A stretch of DNA of 37,695 nt from Bacteroidota bacterium (GCA_023396255.1 JAEWWU010000009.1:1-37695); one strand, 5' to 3'; positions 8,780-16,933 are shown, counted from the first letter of the stretch. The notes: generated by a model from the letters alone, not told the origin. Program-made: numbers and translations.

Positions 8780-8820
8780 CAAGAAAAAAAGAAGCGAAGA
8801 GACTTTATTCCTCGCTTCTT
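8780..8820 (-). terminator. Terminator of the bat-PAP2-fur transcription unit
   Basis: On the minus strand AAGAAGCGA pairs with TCGCTTCTT, then seven T follow. The stop codon of the fur-like gene (8805-8807) lies inside the hairpin. Confidence 0.8.
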
Positions 8821-9308
8821 ACCACGCTCTTTTCTCGGATATATTTCGATTCATTGGTTTGAGTGACCCTTTTCTTCTCTCGGGAACAGACAGAACAAAC
8901 GACATAAGACATCATAAGGGTCTGCATATCCTTGCTCCTAGGTGGCCTGACAGATTGCAGCAAAGAAATAATTTTTGTTTGCCTGTAAAGATTAACTTTG
9001 CCACATTCTCGGCAAATGACAATACAATTCTTTCGACACAAACTCCATAAAATGTAGACAGATCTACCTGTTTGAGGCAAACGAACCAATATTCCACAAC
9101 GAAAGAGGAGATCTATATTGCTGAAAACCGTAGCTCTGCTTATATGCGTGCGTTTTTTTGCCAATTCTTTGTAGATAGTATCAGCATCAAACGGTTTAGT
9201 TCGATTGTACACTTCTTCCAGAACAATCTTTCTCTCCGGAGTTTTTCGCAAATGATTCCGAGTAATATACTGTTCCATTTGCTCGATCATTTTTTCTAAA
9301 GTATCCAT
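8805..9308 (-). CDS. Divergent Fur-family transcriptional regulator
   Basis: 167 aa. The N-terminal winged helix is clear: RKTPERKIVLEEVY, FDADTIYKEL and ISRATVFSNIDLL (about 57-69) align with the Fur recognition helix region. The C-terminal dimerisation domain keeps two CxxC pairs (Cys99/102 and Cys138/141), the structural zinc site of Fur/PerR. However, the usual HHDH sensor stretch is replaced by LCRKNC (extra Cys91, Cys95), and only two histidines (His19, His55) occur in the whole protein, so the normal Fe/Mn sensing site is missing. It may resemble the heme-responsive Fur homologue Har described in Porphyromonas gingivalis, but that is inference. It starts 15 bases after the PAP2 gene and is the last gene of the bat unit. 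Confidence 0.85.
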   Translation of the reverse strand: MDTLEKMIEQMEQYITRNHLRKTPERKIVLEEVYNRTKPFDADTIYKELAKKRTHISRATVFSNIDLLFRCGILVRLPQTGRSVYILWSLCRKNCIVICRECGKVNLYRQTKIISLLQSVRPPRSKDMQTLMMSYVVCSVCSREKKRVTQTNESKYIREKSVVRSEE

Positions 9309-9323
9309 AAAAAGCTTCTTTAC

Positions 9324-10055
9324 TTAGTGTACCGATACCAAGCGAACAATATCTGCCACTTGAGCACCAAAAAACCACAGAGATACGATAAAACAAACCA
9401 TAAAAGCTGTCCAATACTTTATGGTTGGGGCAAACAATTTGTCAGTATCCGAGAGTCTCATTCGTTTTTTTGTTCCAGTACGTTTTTTCCCAAACAAGAA
9501 CTCTCGAATCCTATGGTACAGAAGAGCAAAAAGAAATGCAACGAAGAAGCCGAGAAGAGCTCCACAAACAACATCGCTAATAAAATGCACTCCCAAATAA
9601 ATTCTACTATATGCAATCGTAAAGGCGGTCAAAAAGACTACCCAACTATACCATTTATTTCGAAAAACAATAGAAGTAAAAGTGGCTATTGCAAAGAAAT
9701 TGGTTGCGTGACCAGACACAAAACTATATCCACCAGCTTTGTATCCATATACCGTTTGCACCAAAGCTGCTGTCTCCGGATGGAAGGTTGGACGAAGTCT
9801 TGCCACAAGAGGTTTTATAAATTGTGAAGAAAGTTGGTCTGTTACCACCATAAGCAAGACAGCAACGACAATGAACAAGAGAGCCTCTCGAGACGGTTTT
9901 TTGTAGAACAGAAAAATAATCAGAGCACAACAGACCATCACCCAAGGCCATTTGGCACTAATCAGAAACATAAAAGCATCCAAGGTAGCAGAACAATGCA
10001 ACCCATTCAGATAGAGAAATAGGTCCTTTTCCCATAGTATAAGATTTTCCAACAT
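9324..10055 (-). CDS. PAP2-family membrane phosphatase
   Basis: 243 aa integral membrane protein with about six membrane segments. All three phosphatase motifs are present: K81 and RLRP 86-89 (KX6RP), SGHA 114-117 (PSGH variant with Val instead of Pro), and SRIYLGVHFISD 150-161 (SRX5HX3D). The family dephosphorylates lipid phosphates such as undecaprenyl pyrophosphate, phosphatidate or lipid A at the outer face of the inner membrane; the substrate here is unknown. ATG 10055 is preferred to the TTG at 10061. It lies 17 bases after batE and 15 bases before the fur-like gene, so it is probably co-transcribed with the bat genes. Confidence 0.9.
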   Translation of the reverse strand: MLENLILWEKDLFLYLNGLHCSATLDAFMFLISAKWPWVMVCCALIIFLFYKKPSREALLFIVVAVLLMVVTDQLSSQFIKPLVARLRPTFHPETAALVQTVYGYKAGGYSFVSGHATNFFAIATFTSIVFRNKWYSWVVFLTAFTIAYSRIYLGVHFISDVVCGALLGFFVAFLFALLYHRIREFLFGKKRTGTKKRMRLSDTDKLFAPTIKYWTAFMVCFIVSLWFFGAQVADIVRLVSVH

Positions 10056-10072
10056 AATCAAATCAATAATCT

Positions 10073-10909
10073 TTAGTTGTTTTCTTCAACGCTCCAAGGA
10101 TAGATCTGTTTAAGATCTTCCTGTGGGATCCACCCCACCCGCTTGTCCGGCAGCAAAACACGAACAAATCCGGATTTCTCTTCAGTATCTAACAATGTTA
10201 CTTCTACTCCGTCATTGATTACTGCAACTGTAGGAGCCGAGATATCTGGAACTGATCTAAAAAGGGATTGAGAGGCAACTACGACTGCTTGATCTTCTCT
10301 TTCGAGTTGCACCAAAAGATACTGGAGAGTTCCGTTGGAAAACAGGCACAAAAGAAAAGATATTACGGCTACATAGAAACCATTTTTTCGACTACGTTTG
10401 CTGCGTCCTGTAATAAAAAGTCCTATCCCAAAAAGAACAAAAAGAAATGTAGCCATACCCAAATACCCCCATCCATTTATAGACAGAAGTGCCACAACTC
10501 TATTTCTAATCTTTTCTATCGGAGTGTAAAGAGGAGAAATTGATCCGGATTGTTTGGAGCGAGTTTGCATCAAATTATGTTCTATATCCTTGTCTAAAGG
10601 AGCTTGTATTTGAGCCCGTCTATACCATAGTATGGCATATCCGATATGCTCCATTTTAGAGTGACAATTACCTATATTGTAGCATAACCCAGAAGAAGGA
10701 TTCTTTTGCCATTGAAGAGAATATATTTGACAAGCCCTCTCAAAGTCTCCCTTATTAAATAAACTCTCAGCCTCCTTTTCTGCCTCTGAAAGAGCTGTGA
10801 CTTGTTGTGCCAGCAAAAAAGTTCTCTCTTCTTGTACCCAAACAGAGCCAATGACAAAAAGAGAGAAACAACATACCTTAAAAATTTTCTCAAAGCTATT
10901 ACTGCGCAT
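10073..10909 (-). CDS. batE: BatE-like protein (TPR plus SH3-like domain)
   Basis: 278 aa. A signal-anchor at about 10-27 is followed by a tetratricopeptide region (AESLFNKGDFERACQIYSLQWQ, then YNIGNCHSKM, AILWYRRAQ). Two membrane segments follow at roughly 145-167 and 175-195, then a C-terminal SH3-like domain (SVPDISAPTVAVINDGVEVTLLD, VGWIPQEDLKQI). This architecture is that of BatE in the Bacteroides aerotolerance operon. TPR proteins of this operon are thought to act in an envelope complex with the von Willebrand proteins BatA and BatB. It starts 19 bases after batD. Confidence 0.85.
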   Translation of the reverse strand: MRSNSFEKIFKVCCFSLFVIGSVWVQEERTFLLAQQVTALSEAEKEAESLFNKGDFERACQIYSLQWQKNPSSGLCYNIGNCHSKMEHIGYAILWYRRAQIQAPLDKDIEHNLMQTRSKQSGSISPLYTPIEKIRNRVVALLSINGWGYLGMATFLFVLFGIGLFITGRSKRSRKNGFYVAVISFLLCLFSNGTLQYLLVQLEREDQAVVVASQSLFRSVPDISAPTVAVINDGVEVTLLDTEEKSGFVRVLLPDKRVGWIPQEDLKQIYPWSVEENN

Positions 10910-10928
10910 AGAATTTGGGGTTGTTGAA

Positions 10929-12704
10929 TTAATCTGTCAGAGCCGTTTTAGATTTCTCCAAACAGACAATCAAATGGGCGGCTCTATCGTAAATATCGGG
11001 CAGGTTCACGGGGAAGAGATTGGGCGCATAACGAGCCTGCTCTATCTCGTCCAAAAACTGTAGAGTTTGAGTAATTAGTTCGCCCGCTACGTGATTACTA
11101 TTTAGTTCTTCTTCTATCTTTTTTCTATTCAAAGAGGATGCTTGTATAGAAAATCTATGAGAGAGATAAAGGTACATTGCCGTCAAAATTTCTCCTAAGA
11201 AAAGGTCTGCTTCTTCTCTCACAAGATAGGCACGAGCCTTCTTTAGTCTCTTCGTTGCCAATTGTGCTGCGTGGTTATGGAGATAGGTCTCAATATCGGC
11301 TTTACGAAGACGATTGCGTCGATAGATAAACAAGGACAAAACAAAGAAAACGGCATAACAGATATATATCCCATAATAAGCAAAGCTACCCACAAAAATA
11401 TCTCCCACAGGGAGCAATGAGATTCCCTTCTTAAGAGGACGTAAGGTTTGCTCTTTGGATCCATCATTTCCATTTTTCCTCTTTCCGGAAATATTTCCTG
11501 AAGCGACTTCTATGGAAAACTTCTTTGTTGCAATGCGCTTATACTGCTTGGTAGATAGATCGAAATAAGACAATTCAAAAGCCGGCAAAGTTACCTTTCC
11601 CTCATTTTGGGGAATGAGTAGGTATTCAATCTGTTTGTGTACCGAAACTCCATTGGAAGAAGTTGTCTCTTTGCTCTTTTTCTCCTCCGGAGCATAGGTT
11701 TCAAAGGTATCTGGAAACTTAATATCTGGAGTGGTAAATAAGTTAGCATTCCCTATCCCTTTCACATCCAAAGTGTAAGCAATAGGATTTCCCACTTTGT
11801 ATGCTGAGCTTGGAGCTAAAGAAGCCTCTACACGAAAATTACCGACCAATCCACTAAAATCCTCGGGAGCTCCGAGCGGAAGAGGTTCCACTGCAACTTT
11901 TATTGGCTTACATCTGAGGGGAACCCGAACTCGTCTGGCATCACTTCCTTCAAAAAGATCCTTTTCATTCTTTTGTTTGGGTAAGAGAACTTCAAAGTCA
12001 TATCCAAAAGAGGGAATGGTCAATACTCCACTCCTTTGAGGATAAGCAATTAACTGCCAAATAAGAGCCTTGTAATATAACCTGCCATTAGCACTTTCTG
12101 TGGATAATTGTGGGCGTGAAGCCCCTTCTATTTCCTTAGTGATGAATGAAGAAAATTCCGGTGGTTTCCTATCAATACCTACAATGGACGAATATCTGGA
12201 ATAGACATATAGACTGATCAATATCGGCTCTTGTTCATACACTTTGTTTTTATTGATCACAGCCTTCAAAAAAAGGTCCGATTCGGGAATTCTATCAGCC
12301 TTAAGTGGGGCTTTTTCTGAACCTTGTTGCAGTGATTTTACCTTTTCTATTCTAAAAGTTTTTGGAGAAGAGGAAAACCTTTTACCATTCACTTTAATAT
12401 GGGCTGCTCCCAAATGAAAACGCCCTAATGACGATGCTTTTAGGGTATAGGTTAGAACATAACGCCCCCTGCCCGATCTAATTTGCTTGGCAGCGGGCTC
12501 ATCTAAAAGAACATCCAACTTGGATAAATCTGGAGGTGTAAATTCTTCTCCGGACATAGCTCCGTCTACGATGAATTGTATTTGGTAATTATCCCCCAAG
12601 GCAATCACATCCGGCATAGAAACGGAAAAAGTTATTTGGGCGCTTAGGGGGGGGGCCCACAAAAACGCAAAAAAGAGAATGCATATAAAGGATATTTTAC
12701 TCAT
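10929..12704 (-). CDS. batD: BatD protein
   Basis: 591 aa. A signal peptide (MSKISFICILFFAFLWAPPLSA) is followed by a long beta-rich periplasmic region of the BatD family (oxygen tolerance protein): FSVSMPDVIALGDNYQIQFIVDG, FRIEKV, FSGLVGNFRVEASLAPSSAYKVGNPIAYTLDVKGIGN. A single membrane helix lies near 440-460 (IYICYAVFFVLSLFIYRR), with a helical cytoplasmic tail. It sits between batC (34 bases) and batE (19 bases). Odd feature: codons 17-20 contain a run of nine C (G9 on the plus strand at 12647-12655), and loss of one C would create a TAA at codon 20. Confidence 0.92.
   Translation of the reverse strand: MSKISFICILFFAFLWAPPLSAQITFSVSMPDVIALGDNYQIQFIVDGAMSGEEFTPPDLSKLDVLLDEPAAKQIRSGRGRYVLTYTLKASSLGRFHLGAAHIKVNGKRFSSSPKTFRIEKVKSLQQGSEKAPLKADRIPESDLFLKAVINKNKVYEQEPILISLYVYSRYSSIVGIDRKPPEFSSFITKEIEGASRPQLSTESANGRLYYKALIWQLIAYPQRSGVLTIPSFGYDFEVLLPKQKNEKDLFEGSDARRVRVPLRCKPIKVAVEPLPLGAPEDFSGLVGNFRVEASLAPSSAYKVGNPIAYTLDVKGIGNANLFTTPDIKFPDTFETYAPEEKKSKETTSSNGVSVHKQIEYLLIPQNEGKVTLPAFELSYFDLSTKQYKRIATKKFSIEVASGNISGKRKNGNDGSKEQTLRPLKKGISLLPVGDIFVGSFAYYGIYICYAVFFVLSLFIYRRNRLRKADIETYLHNHAAQLATKRLKKARAYLVREEADLFLGEILTAMYLYLSHRFSIQASSLNRKKIEEELNSNHVAGELITQTLQFLDEIEQARYAPNLFPVNLPDIYDRAAHLIVCLEKSKTALTD
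12647..12655. repeat. Homopolymer G9/C9 tract inside batD
   Basis: Nine consecutive G on the plus strand (C on the coding strand) within the signal-peptide codons GCC CCC CCC CTA of batD. In this moderately AT-rich genome it is the longest G/C run I noticed; the next is G7 within lspA. A length of eight C gives GCC CCC CCC TAA, an immediate stop. Confidence 0.85.
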
Positions 12705-12738
12705 ACTTGTAAAAGTTTGGGAAGCAGCAATACTTTAC

Positions 12739-13413
12739 TTACCAATTTTTTTTGTTGTGATGCTGTGGTTCTTTTTGCTTTTTCTGCTCCACCTGCTTGC
12801 GTGTTTTTTCTTCTTGTTGCCGATAAGCATCCAATATTTTGTCCGACATACCATTGTCCAACTTCTGTTGTGGTTGCAGGTTTTGTTGTTGAGAAGATTG
12901 CTGTTGAGATTGCATTGATGCACCTTCCTCTCCACCACCTCCTCCGGATGGTTTCTCCTTATTCAATTTAAGAGCTAAAGCTAAATTATACCTGGTTTCT
13001 TCATCTTTAGGATAAAAGCGAAGCGACTGCTTATAGGCTTCTATCGCTTTGGAATAATCTTTTTCGGACATAAAAATATTGCCCAGGTTATGCCAAACTT
13101 GAGCAATTCGCTCTTGTGGTAAAGAAAGGTTATCCGCCTGCCGAGCAAGCTGCTGCAACAACTGGGCAGCCTGTTCTTTGCGATCTGTTTGCAAATAAAT
13201 GTTCGAAAGACCGAAACGCAGAGTCTGAGCTTCTTCCTTATAACGATGTAGTGCTCTTTTATAGAGCAACTCTGCTTTCTTGTAATCTTTTTGATTGTAC
13301 AGCTCTAGGGCACGATTATTTTCAATTCGCACTGATTGAGCCATAAGAGAGCGTTCTGAGGGAGAACATTCGAACAAGAATAAGACCGTAAAGAAAAAAA
13401 ACAACTGCTTCAT
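12739..13413 (-). CDS. batC: BatC TPR protein
   Basis: 224 aa. A signal peptide or lipoprotein-like N-terminus (LFFFFTVLFLFECSPSE, with a cysteine at residue 16) precedes several tetratricopeptide repeats: ALELYNQKDYKKAELLYKRALHRY, LRFGLSNIYLQTDRKEQAAQLLQQLA, AQVWHNLGNIFMSEKDYSKAIEAYKQSLRFYPKDEETRYNLALALKLNK. The C-terminus is low complexity, rich in Gly, Gln and Lys. Its start overlaps the batB stop by four bases (ATGA), implying translational coupling. In the family BatC is proposed to scaffold the BatA/BatB complex. Confidence 0.9.
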   Translation of the reverse strand: MKQLFFFFTVLFLFECSPSERSLMAQSVRIENNRALELYNQKDYKKAELLYKRALHRYKEEAQTLRFGLSNIYLQTDRKEQAAQLLQQLARQADNLSLPQERIAQVWHNLGNIFMSEKDYSKAIEAYKQSLRFYPKDEETRYNLALALKLNKEKPSGGGGGEEGASMQSQQQSSQQQNLQPQQKLDNGMSDKILDAYRQQEEKTRKQVEQKKQKEPQHHNKKNW

Positions 13414-14432
13414 CGATCAAAAAGTTTCAATTTTCCAAACAAACGACTTTTTCTCAAAGATATGCACTGGGAAATGCAAAGAAAGAATAATGCCACGACA
13501 GCAGCATAAACAAATAACTCATACTGCCTATGGGAAGAAGAGGTTACATTGGCTTGAGGAAGTTTCTCCAATTCAGAAACTAATTCTGTAACTATTTTCC
13601 TTGCACTTCCTCCTGTAAAACTCTTTCCTTTTCCAGCTTTTGCCAACTCTGCACACAGTTGAGGATTACTCTTAGTTAGCACTATTTTACCTTCATCATC
13701 TGTCAAAACAGTTCCATCCATCATTGGGATAGGCACCCCATTTGTTCCCCCCACAGCTATAGTAAACAGGCGTACATTTTTCTCCGCAATATTCTTTGCA
13801 ATCTCGAGGGGAGTGCCATCGTGATCCTCTCCATCCGTAAGAAGGACAATAGCTCTTCCCGCCTCAAGAGGTTTTCCCAAAGTACTCTCTCCCAACTTAA
13901 GAGCTTGAGTAATATTGGTTCCTTGATTCGACAGCAGATTTTGGTGCACATCTTGCAACATATTGCGAGCAATAATCCTATCCGAAGTTAAAGGCAAACG
14001 CACATAAGCCCCTCCTGCAAAAAGGACCAATCCGACCCTACTGCCTTCAAGTTTTTCCATACAGTACCCCACGACCTGTTTTGCAAATACCAATCGATTG
14101 GGAGGTAAGTCTTCTGCCCCCATAGAGTTGGATATATCCAAGCAAAAAACGACATCAACCCCCAAATCACCCTTTTGCTGAGAGGGTTTGGATTCTCTCA
14201 ATCGAGGAGCTGCTAAGGCTATCAAAACAAAGGCTATACTCAAAAGAGAGAAGAACATTTGCCATAGTTTCCTCTTTCCCGAAGCCTCGGGTTTTATCCG
14301 TTTTAATGTTGTTAAGGCCGCAAAACGCAGCTGTAAACGCCTTTCCAACAACAGACCACCGATCCCCAAAACAGCCAGAAAAAACAGAGCAACAAGCCCC
14401 CACAAAAAAGAAGGATAAGCAAACTCTATCAT
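13410..14432 (-). CDS. batB: BatB, von Willebrand factor A domain membrane protein
   Basis: 340 aa with N-terminal membrane segments (about 8-28 and 58-75), a VWA domain and a C-terminal membrane helix (YELFVYAAVVALFFLCISQC). The metal-ion-dependent adhesion site is present as DISNSM (99-104), with LPLTSD and LLTDGEDH completing the MIDAS. The Bat proteins have been linked to aerotolerance in Bacteroides fragilis; the mechanism is not settled. The gene overlaps both neighbours by four bases. Confidence 0.93.
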   Translation of the reverse strand: MIEFAYPSFLWGLVALFFLAVLGIGGLLLERRLQLRFAALTTLKRIKPEASGKRKLWQMFFSLLSIAFVLIALAAPRLRESKPSQQKGDLGVDVVFCLDISNSMGAEDLPPNRLVFAKQVVGYCMEKLEGSRVGLVLFAGGAYVRLPLTSDRIIARNMLQDVHQNLLSNQGTNITQALKLGESTLGKPLEAGRAIVLLTDGEDHDGTPLEIAKNIAEKNVRLFTIAVGGTNGVPIPMMDGTVLTDDEGKIVLTKSNPQLCAELAKAGKGKSFTGGSARKIVTELVSELEKLPQANVTSSSHRQYELFVYAAVVALFFLCISQCISLRKSRLFGKLKLFDR

Positions 14433-15418
14433 GGATTTGTCCTTATTAGCGTGTTACGCAAAATGTAGGCCAGGAACAATAACAAAAAAGCACATAAAGC
14501 CCACGGACGATAAAGCTCTTCGTAGGCACTAAAACTCTTGGTTGTCAGTTTCGTCTTCTCCAAACTATCTATTTTGCGATAAATCTCTTCCAAACTTCTA
14601 TTATCCGTAGCTCGATAATAAGCCCCTCCCGTGGTTTGTGCAATACTTCGTAAAGTCGCTTCATCAATAGTCACTTCCTGCTCAACGTATCGGGTCCCTA
14701 AAGATGTTTCGATCGGATATTGGGCTTTTCCGTGTGTTCCGACGGCGACCGTGTAGATCCGAATTCCTTTTTCTTTGGCAATCTGTGCTGCCACTGTGGG
14801 GGTAATATCTCCACTGTTATTAGATCCGTCCGTTAATAAAATCATTACCTTGCTCTTGGTCTTGCTTTCCCTCAAGGTATTGATTCCAGTGGCGATGCCC
14901 AAGCCTATTGCTGTACCATCTTCCATCATACGTGTATTCAATTCATTCAGCAAATTGAGAAGAGTAATATGATCCGTTGTCGTTGGACATTGCGTAAAAC
15001 TCTCTCCAGCAAAAGCAACCAAGCCTATATTATCATTGGGGCGGTTGGCAATCATCTCTGCCGCAACTTTTTTAGCTGCTTCAAAACGATTGGGAGTAAG
15101 GTCTACTGCTTCCATACTTCCCGATGTATCCAAGATCATAACCAGGTCTATCCCTTCTATGAGATTATTTTGCCAACTATTCTTGTTTTGCGGTCTTGCA
15201 ATAACAATTATCAGCATTATCATCGCCACCAGCTCAAGAGCAAACGGAATATGCCTACATAAGCGGCTCCACACAGACTGTTTCGGTAGAAATAAAAAAG
15301 AAGAAAGATGCATAGTCGCATACATCCTCTTTTTCCGAAAAAAATACAGAGCCACAGCAATGGGTATAAGGAACAATAGCCAAAAGGCCTGCGGATTGGC
15401 AAATACAATATTGCTCAT
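14429..15418 (-). CDS. batA: BatA, von Willebrand factor A domain membrane protein
   Basis: 329 aa, paralogous to BatB: N-terminal helices (LLFLIPIAVALYFF; LELVAMIMLIIVIARP), VWA domain with MIDAS DTSGSM at 97-102 and LLTDGSNNSGDI, and a C-terminal helix (WALCAFLLLFLAYIL). Conserved IYTVAVGT and the YRATDNRSLEEIYRKIDSLEK tail are typical of BatA. It overlaps the upstream 349-aa gene and the downstream batB by four bases each, showing a strictly coupled operon. Confidence 0.94.
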   Translation of the reverse strand: MSNIVFANPQAFWLLFLIPIAVALYFFRKKRMYATMHLSSFLFLPKQSVWSRLCRHIPFALELVAMIMLIIVIARPQNKNSWQNNLIEGIDLVMILDTSGSMEAVDLTPNRFEAAKKVAAEMIANRPNDNIGLVAFAGESFTQCPTTTDHITLLNLLNELNTRMMEDGTAIGLGIATGINTLRESKTKSKVMILLTDGSNNSGDITPTVAAQIAKEKGIRIYTVAVGTHGKAQYPIETSLGTRYVEQEVTIDEATLRSIAQTTGGAYYRATDNRSLEEIYRKIDSLEKTKLTTKSFSAYEELYRPWALCAFLLLFLAYILRNTLIRTNP

Positions 15419-16464
15419 AACGTGGTGTTTTTTTCTTGCTGCAGCTTACGAGCTATTTCCAACAAACTGAAACAATCCTCCGTAGCATACTGCTTGGAGG
15501 TTGCCTGCTGAGCGAAACGAATTACCTGAGAATGCTCAACCCAAATGTTCATCTTTTTGCCATACTCTGTCTGCAAATATGGATAAGTACTCAATATCTT
15601 GGACGTCAATTCCGATGCCGTTAATTCAAGAGATTCCCACTTCAACTCAGACTCAAGGTAGATACGGAAACTCTCTATCAGTTGATTGTAAAATTGCTCA
15701 TAATATCCATCAACGATAAGAGAAGAGGCCGACAACGTTTCCACCTCCGCTACAAATATTTCCAAGGGAGATCTTTCCGGAATAGAAGGTATTATAGGTT
15801 CTCTCTCTTGTCTCTTCTTCCACTTTGAATACAAAATGAATCCTAAAAAGAGGAGCAAGCAAGCCACAACCGCCCAAAATATAGGAGAATGCAATAGGAC
15901 CAGCAAGTAATCTATCCACGATAACTTTAAAATCCAAGGTGCTTTGAAACCGTAGTACTTCTCTGGATGCTCTATATCAACCTCCGGCATAGAAACCTGT
16001 AAAAAGAGAGGCTCTGTATAGTCCCGAATATCACCAAGAGCCACACCAAATGCAGGTATTTCCACAATTGTGGAATCGAATGCCGTAATTACCATTCGAG
16101 CCGTTATCTCTTGAATTCGATCGTCTATATCAACTGTATCTACAAAATCAAACCTCAAGATTTCTGCACGATGAATAGTTGTATCGGGAGGTTTTATGAA
16201 ATAGGTTTGCTCCGGATTAGAAGTCCGAATTATGAAATCTATTGCCGTTTGCTCACCAATTAGGATAGAGTGTGAATGCATTTTGGCTCTAATTGACACT
16301 TCTTCTTGCCCCATTAGAGGGGAAAGTGTTGCTACAAAACAAACCACAACCGCAAAGAGACCCCGTACGCTGGAAATACAAGAGCCATCACAACGAGACA
16401 CCATCCAACCACAAAATGGATTCAACCTTACTTCTGTGCCATTTAATCGGCTCTTCTTGTTCAT
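15415..16464 (-). CDS. Membrane protein of the bat operon, unnamed
   Basis: 349 aa. A hydrophobic N-terminal stretch (about 34-52, GLFAVVVCFVATLSPLMG) looks like a signal peptide; ATG at residue 21 (16404) would give a more ordinary length. A beta-rich periplasmic part (about 55-165) is followed by a membrane helix at 194-213 and a cytoplasmic helical tail. In Bacteroidota a gene of this layout usually stands directly before batA. Function is unknown; it probably forms part of the Bat envelope complex. It is the first gene of the unit, and the MoxR ATPase and DUF58 genes that often precede it are absent here. Confidence 0.75.
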   Translation of the reverse strand: MNKKSRLNGTEVRLNPFCGWMVSRCDGSCISSVRGLFAVVVCFVATLSPLMGQEEVSIRAKMHSHSILIGEQTAIDFIIRTSNPEQTYFIKPPDTTIHRAEILRFDFVDTVDIDDRIQEITARMVITAFDSTIVEIPAFGVALGDIRDYTEPLFLQVSMPEVDIEHPEKYYGFKAPWILKLSWIDYLLVLLHSPIFWAVVACLLLFLGFILYSKWKKRQEREPIIPSIPERSPLEIFVAEVETLSASSLIVDGYYEQFYNQLIESFRIYLESELKWESLELTASELTSKILSTYPYLQTEYGKKMNIWVEHSQVIRFAQQATSKQYATEDCFSLLEIARKLQQEKNTTL

Positions 16465-16498
16465 TTCAATAATCGTTCTCTAACTATCTAAGACCGCA

Positions 16499-16506
16499 CA
16501 AAGATA
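16499..16506 (-). promoter_or_regulatory. Predicted -7 element of the bat operon
   Basis: On the minus strand this reads TATCTTTG, a perfect TAnnTTTG element, 35 bases before the first start codon. The -33 side is weak (TTTC near 16522). Confidence 0.55.
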
Positions 16507-16561
16507 ACAAATTCATCTCCGAAACCTCTCACGAAATTAATACCGAGGATAAAGTTCGAAA

Positions 16562-16661
16562 TTAGTTCCCTACGAAGAAAATTTTTCTTGGACAGAACAA
16601 AAATTAGTAGGGAATTATTCGAAATTAATTCCCTGCAAATCACAAAAAAATAGGGAATTAA
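16562..16661 (+). repeat. Palindromic intergenic repeat, copy B
   Basis: A 100-bp element bounded by imperfect inverted ends TTAGTTCCCT (16562-16571) and AGGGAATTAA (16652-16661). Inside is a hairpin (AGGGAATTA 16609-16617 with TTAATTCCCT 16625-16634) and a second dyad around AAGAAAATTTTTCTT. It matches copy A in opposite orientation and copy C in the same orientation. It lies between the divergent bat and ileS promoters. No coding capacity. Confidence 0.82.
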
Positions 16662-16902
16662 TCGGACCTTTTCAGAGAACTAATTGCCGAATGACATCGG
16701 AACTAAAAAAACAAAGTGCCGAATCCGAGGAAATCAGAAATTGTTCGAAAGAAACAAACATCTACAATTGTGTGCGTTAAACCATTTTGATAGAGTCAGA
16801 CTTCTGAGTAGTAAACCTATCGTACAAGCGACCCTCTATCGCCAATTTGTTTGCTCCAATCACTTCAAAAAGGGGTAAAACCTCTCTCTCTATGCGCCAC
16901 CG
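16662..16902. other. Remainder of the bat-ileS intergenic region
   Basis: The bat-ileS gap is 544 bases in all. Apart from the bat promoter, copy B and the ileS promoter it holds nothing I can support. A 64-codon plus-strand frame at 16684 shows no family resemblance and is probably chance. Confidence 0.5.
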
Positions 16903-16933
16903 TTGTGCAATTATTTCATTAAGAGTATCTTTG
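16903..16933 (+). promoter_or_regulatory. Predicted promoter of the ileS operon
   Basis: TTG at 16903-16905 and TATCTTTG at 16926-16933, with a 20-base spacer, match the Bacteroidota housekeeping promoter. The transcript would start near 16940, leaving an untranslated leader of about 70 bases before ATG 17009. Confidence 0.65.

Larger units (their letters stand above)
8426..8804. other. Intergenic region between EamA gene and fur-like gene
   Basis: 379 bases without a gene. It holds the possible transporter promoter near 8455, repeat copy A (8659-8758) and the tail of the fur-like gene's terminator. Nothing else is recognisable between 8465 and 8630. Confidence 0.6.

Noticed and set aside
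12679..12971. Hydrophobic plus-strand frames opposite batD/batC
   Set aside because: They are antisense shadows of the Gln/Lys-rich batC C-terminus, which reads as Leu/Phe-rich on the other strand. No promoter or family resemblance.
16684..16878. 64-codon ORF between repeat copy B and ileS
   Set aside because: No start context, family resemblance or conserved composition; the ileS promoter lies directly after it.
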